Source: Bordetella parapertussis (GTDB lineage Bacteria; Pseudomonadota; Gammaproteobacteria; Burkholderiales; Burkholderiaceae_B). From it: a DNA stretch of 8,251 nucleotides. Positions within the stretch are counted from its first letter, which is position 1, and each line of letters opens with the position of its first letter. Below, in pieces: positions 6,986 through 8,251 of the stretch. The translations under genes were made by a program, and so were the position numbers. The DNA lies in NCBI GenBank assembly GCA_945882005.1, contig CAMCWG010000126.1, positions 1-8,251 of the forward strand, given 5' to 3'. Under the pieces are notes generated by a model. The model did not search any database and was not told the DNA's origin. It worked only from the letters and a program-made list of their open reading frames with translations.

Positions 6986-7082
6986 GGTGCGTTAGACAAT
7001 TGTCGTCACGTACTAGGGTAACGAACAAGTGAGTCTTTTGCTAGTTATCAAGAACATCGAGCCAAAACTCTTTTAACGCACC
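6986..7082. repeat. 9-bp inverted repeat pair bracketing the control region
   Basis: GGTGCGTTA at 6986-6994 and TAACGCACC at 7074-7082 are perfect reverse complements separated by 79 bp. Similarity continues past the core on one side (about 12 of 16 positions when both are read in the same orientation). The placement, one copy close to each gene, suits a pair of operator sites for a shared regulator. This role is inference. Confidence 0.45.
6995..7004. repeat. 10-bp perfect palindrome, candidate operator
   Basis: GACAATTGTC reads the same on both strands and lies 24 bp upstream of the Bug receptor ATG, a position where a bound repressor would block initiation. Symmetry does not extend beyond the ten bases. 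The TTGTC half-site resembles those of FadR-type GntR regulators, but no such regulator is in the window. Confidence 0.35.
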
Positions 7083-7160
7083 TCCTAAACATCTTTTATG
7101 TTTTACTCTGACCACCTAGGGCGGCGCAGTGATAGACTTCAACGCAGCAGGAGACTACAC

Positions 7161-8003
7161 ATGACAAAAATTATTGATGCACAAGTCCATGCCTACGAAC
7201 ACGACCACCCCGGTCGACCCTGGGCAGCCGTACTACATGGACCCGATTCCGTATCAGGCGAGGACATGATCGCAGCAATGGACGCCGTTGGCGTCGACGC
7301 GGCGATTCTCGTATCCGTTTTTACGATGTATCAGTTCGACTCAAGCTACGCAGAGCAAGTCTATCGGGCGCATCCAAAACGGTTCCGTCTGATTAAGCCG
7401 GTTAATCCGACAGACCTGGGTGTTAACGAAACGATCGACGACTGGGTGAATACGCCCGGCACAGTCGCCATTCGCATCATGTTGAATCGTGGTGTATCCG
7501 AAGATGCGGCAGATCCAGGCATCAACCGTGTGCTCGCGGGAGCCGCGCGTCACAATATTCCGGTGAACTTACTATGCTGGGGCAGACTTGACCAAGTCAA
7601 GCAACTGGCGGCACGCAACCCAGACACACGTATTGTGGTGGATCATGTTGGTCTCCAGCAGCCTTATGAACCACCCCTGCTTGAGAACCCCTTTGGCGAG
7701 CTTGCGAAAGTCCTATCACTCGCCGAGCATCCCAATATTGCGATCAAAATTACCGGCGCCTGTACGCTCTCGCAAAAAGCATATCCCTACCCCGATATTT
7801 GGGATCCACTCGCGCGGATTTTTGATGCCTACGGCTTTGAGCGCTGCATGTGGGGTACGGATTGGACCCGTGCTGTTAAGGTCTTAACCTATCAGGAAGG
7901 AGTCGACGCTTTCAAGCTCACAGATCGATTGTCGGCGAGTGAGCGCGAAGCCCTGATGGGCGGCTCTTTACAAAAAATCTATCAATGTGATTTTGACAAC
8001 TGA
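7161..8003 (+). CDS. Amidohydrolase_2 family (TIM-barrel metal-dependent hydrolase)
   Basis: A 280-residue cytoplasmic TIM-barrel hydrolase of the amidohydrolase_2 family, which holds sugar lactonases, 2-pyrone-4,6-dicarboxylate hydrolase (LigI type) and nonoxidative decarboxylases. Seen in order: IDAQVHAYE (5-13), where the first metal-site position is Gln8 and the second His10; VAIRIML (102-108); VVDHVGL (159-165) with His162; IKITGA (195-200); and FERCMWGTDWTR (226-237) with the conserved Asp234. A QxH start is common in one branch and points to weak or absent metal dependence, as in LigI-like lactonases. The start is ATG 7161 with AGGAG 7 bases upstream; the longer frame from ATG 7098 adds 21 arginine-rich residues before the family start and lacks a ribosome site. 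It is divergent from the Bug/hydrolase operon and 41 bp ahead of a second amidohydrolase gene. Lactone hydrolysis is the favoured guess. Confidence 0.92.
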   Translation: MTKIIDAQVHAYEHDHPGRPWAAVLHGPDSVSGEDMIAAMDAVGVDAAILVSVFTMYQFDSSYAEQVYRAHPKRFRLIKPVNPTDLGVNETIDDWVNTPGTVAIRIMLNRGVSEDAADPGINRVLAGAARHNIPVNLLCWGRLDQVKQLAARNPDTRIVVDHVGLQQPYEPPLLENPFGELAKVLSLAEHPNIAIKITGACTLSQKAYPYPDIWDPLARIFDAYGFERCMWGTDWTRAVKVLTYQEGVDAFKLTDRLSASEREALMGGSLQKIYQCDFDN

Positions 8004-8044
8004 CACACCGTACTGCGCGCTGCGTAAATCATAAGGTTAAGTCA

Positions 8045-8251
8045 ATGAATGAAAAGCCTCACGTATTTGATCTCCTGATAGAAGATGCGATCTTCATCAC
8101 AGCTGACCCGAGAGAGCCCCTGATTCGAGATGGCTATCTGGGCGTGACAGACGGAAAAATTACGTACCTCAGTCGCACCGCGCCAGCGAGCTATACCGCC
8201 ACGACAACGCTCAGCCTTCCTGGGCACTTCGTCACACCTGGATTTGTGAAT
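8045..8251 (+). CDS. Amidohydrolase_1 family metal-dependent hydrolase/deaminase, N-terminal 69 codons (cut by window end)
   Basis: The frame is open to the window edge, giving 69 residues. They form the beta-sandwich start of the AtzA/TrzN/SsnA-like deaminase and amidohydrolase group: FDLLIEDAIFIT (8-19), then a DGYLGVTDGKITYLS segment (29-43), then LPGHFVTPGFVN (58-69). In this family the next residues form the HxH metal site, which lies just outside the window, so catalytic competence cannot be judged. ATG 8045 is preceded by AAGG with an 8-base spacing and lies 41 bp after the amidohydrolase_2 stop, so the two genes are probably co-transcribed. Members remove amino, chloro or amide groups from heterocycles and purines/pyrimidines or hydrolyse cyclic amides; which applies here is unknown. 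Confidence 0.85.
   Translation, partial: MNEKPHVFDLLIEDAIFITADPREPLIRDGYLGVTDGKITYLSRTAPASYTATTTLSLPGHFVTPGFVN

Larger units (their letters stand above)
6972..7160. promoter_or_regulatory. Divergent control region between the two transcription units
   Basis: This 189-bp non-coding stretch separates the minus-strand operon from the plus-strand amidohydrolase genes and must hold at least one promoter each way. Visible elements: GGTGCGTTA (6986-6994) and its exact reverse complement TAACGCACC (7074-7082), with a degenerate third copy TAACGAACA at 7019-7027; and a perfect 10-bp palindrome GACAATTGTC (6995-7004) directly beside the first copy. No strong sigma-70 promoter is obvious. The best plus-strand guess is CTGACC (7108-7113) and GATAGA (7131-7136), 17 bases apart, matching consensus poorly. 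The plus-strand gene has AGGAG at 7149-7153. Confidence 0.6.

Noticed and set aside
6972..7028. Longer form of the operon-leading Bug receptor starting at 7028
   Set aside because: It starts with TTG, lacks a ribosome site, and puts 19 polar residues before a normal signal peptide; ATG 6971 has GGGAG at good spacing.
7064..7074. AAAACTCTTTT dyad in the divergent region
   Set aside because: The arms are homopolymer A and T runs, expected by chance in AT-rich intergenic DNA.
7098..7160. Longer amidohydrolase_2 form from ATG 7098
   Set aside because: The extra 21 residues are arginine-rich and unlike the family; AGGAG sits ideally for ATG 7161.
8004..8044. Search of the gap between the two amidohydrolase genes for a terminator or promoter
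   Set aside because: No stem-loop with T-run and no convincing promoter boxes; only the AAGG ribosome site is visible.
1..8251. tRNA, rRNA, CRISPR, insertion sequences, attachment sites
   Set aside because: No cloverleaf, repeat array, transposase motif or long direct repeat was found when reading both strands by eye.

Overview
The window looks like a chromosomal accessory (catabolic) region of a betaproteobacterium, most likely Burkholderiales in the Alcaligenaceae/Comamonadaceae range. This rests mainly on two periplasmic solute receptors of the Bug/TctC family, which is strongly expanded in that order, and on a G+C content near one half by eye. There are no RNA genes, insertion sequences, CRISPR arrays or prophage parts that I can see. 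Nine protein genes fill almost the whole window, with short intergenic gaps.

Layout. Seven genes run on the minus strand as one probable operon, in transcription order from about 6971 down to 1: Bug receptor (6971-6000), alpha/beta hydrolase (5980-5186), Gfo/Idh/MocA dehydrogenase (5137-4127), a second Bug receptor (4094-3090), a NodB-fold deacetylase of the imidase/PuuE-like type (3093-2200, overlapping the receptor stop by ATGA), a B12-binding-type radical SAM protein (2153-231, TTG start), and a class II aldolase/adducin-type protein cut by the window start (215-1). A 189-bp divergent control region (6972-7160) separates these from two plus-strand genes: a complete amidohydrolase_2 (7161-8003) and the first 69 codons of an amidohydrolase_1 metal-dependent hydrolase/deaminase (8045-8251).

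How they may work together. The set reads as uptake plus breakdown of an unidentified small molecule: two receptors for capture, several C-N or lactone/ester hydrolases (NodB-type, amidohydrolase_2, amidohydrolase_1, alpha/beta hydrolase), a NAD(P)-dependent dehydrogenase, a class II aldolase-type C-C lyase, and a radical SAM enzyme for a step ordinary chemistry would not do. The substrate cannot be read from the sequence. The combination, especially the radical SAM enzyme with a CX4CX2C cluster motif inside a hydrolytic/aldolase operon, is the main candidate for an undescribed system.

Regulation. No regulator gene lies in the window. The divergent region carries a 9-bp inverted pair (GGTGCGTTA / TAACGCACC) and a 10-bp perfect palindrome. 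A hairpin with a following T-run buries the ribosome binding site of the radical SAM gene and could tune its expression.
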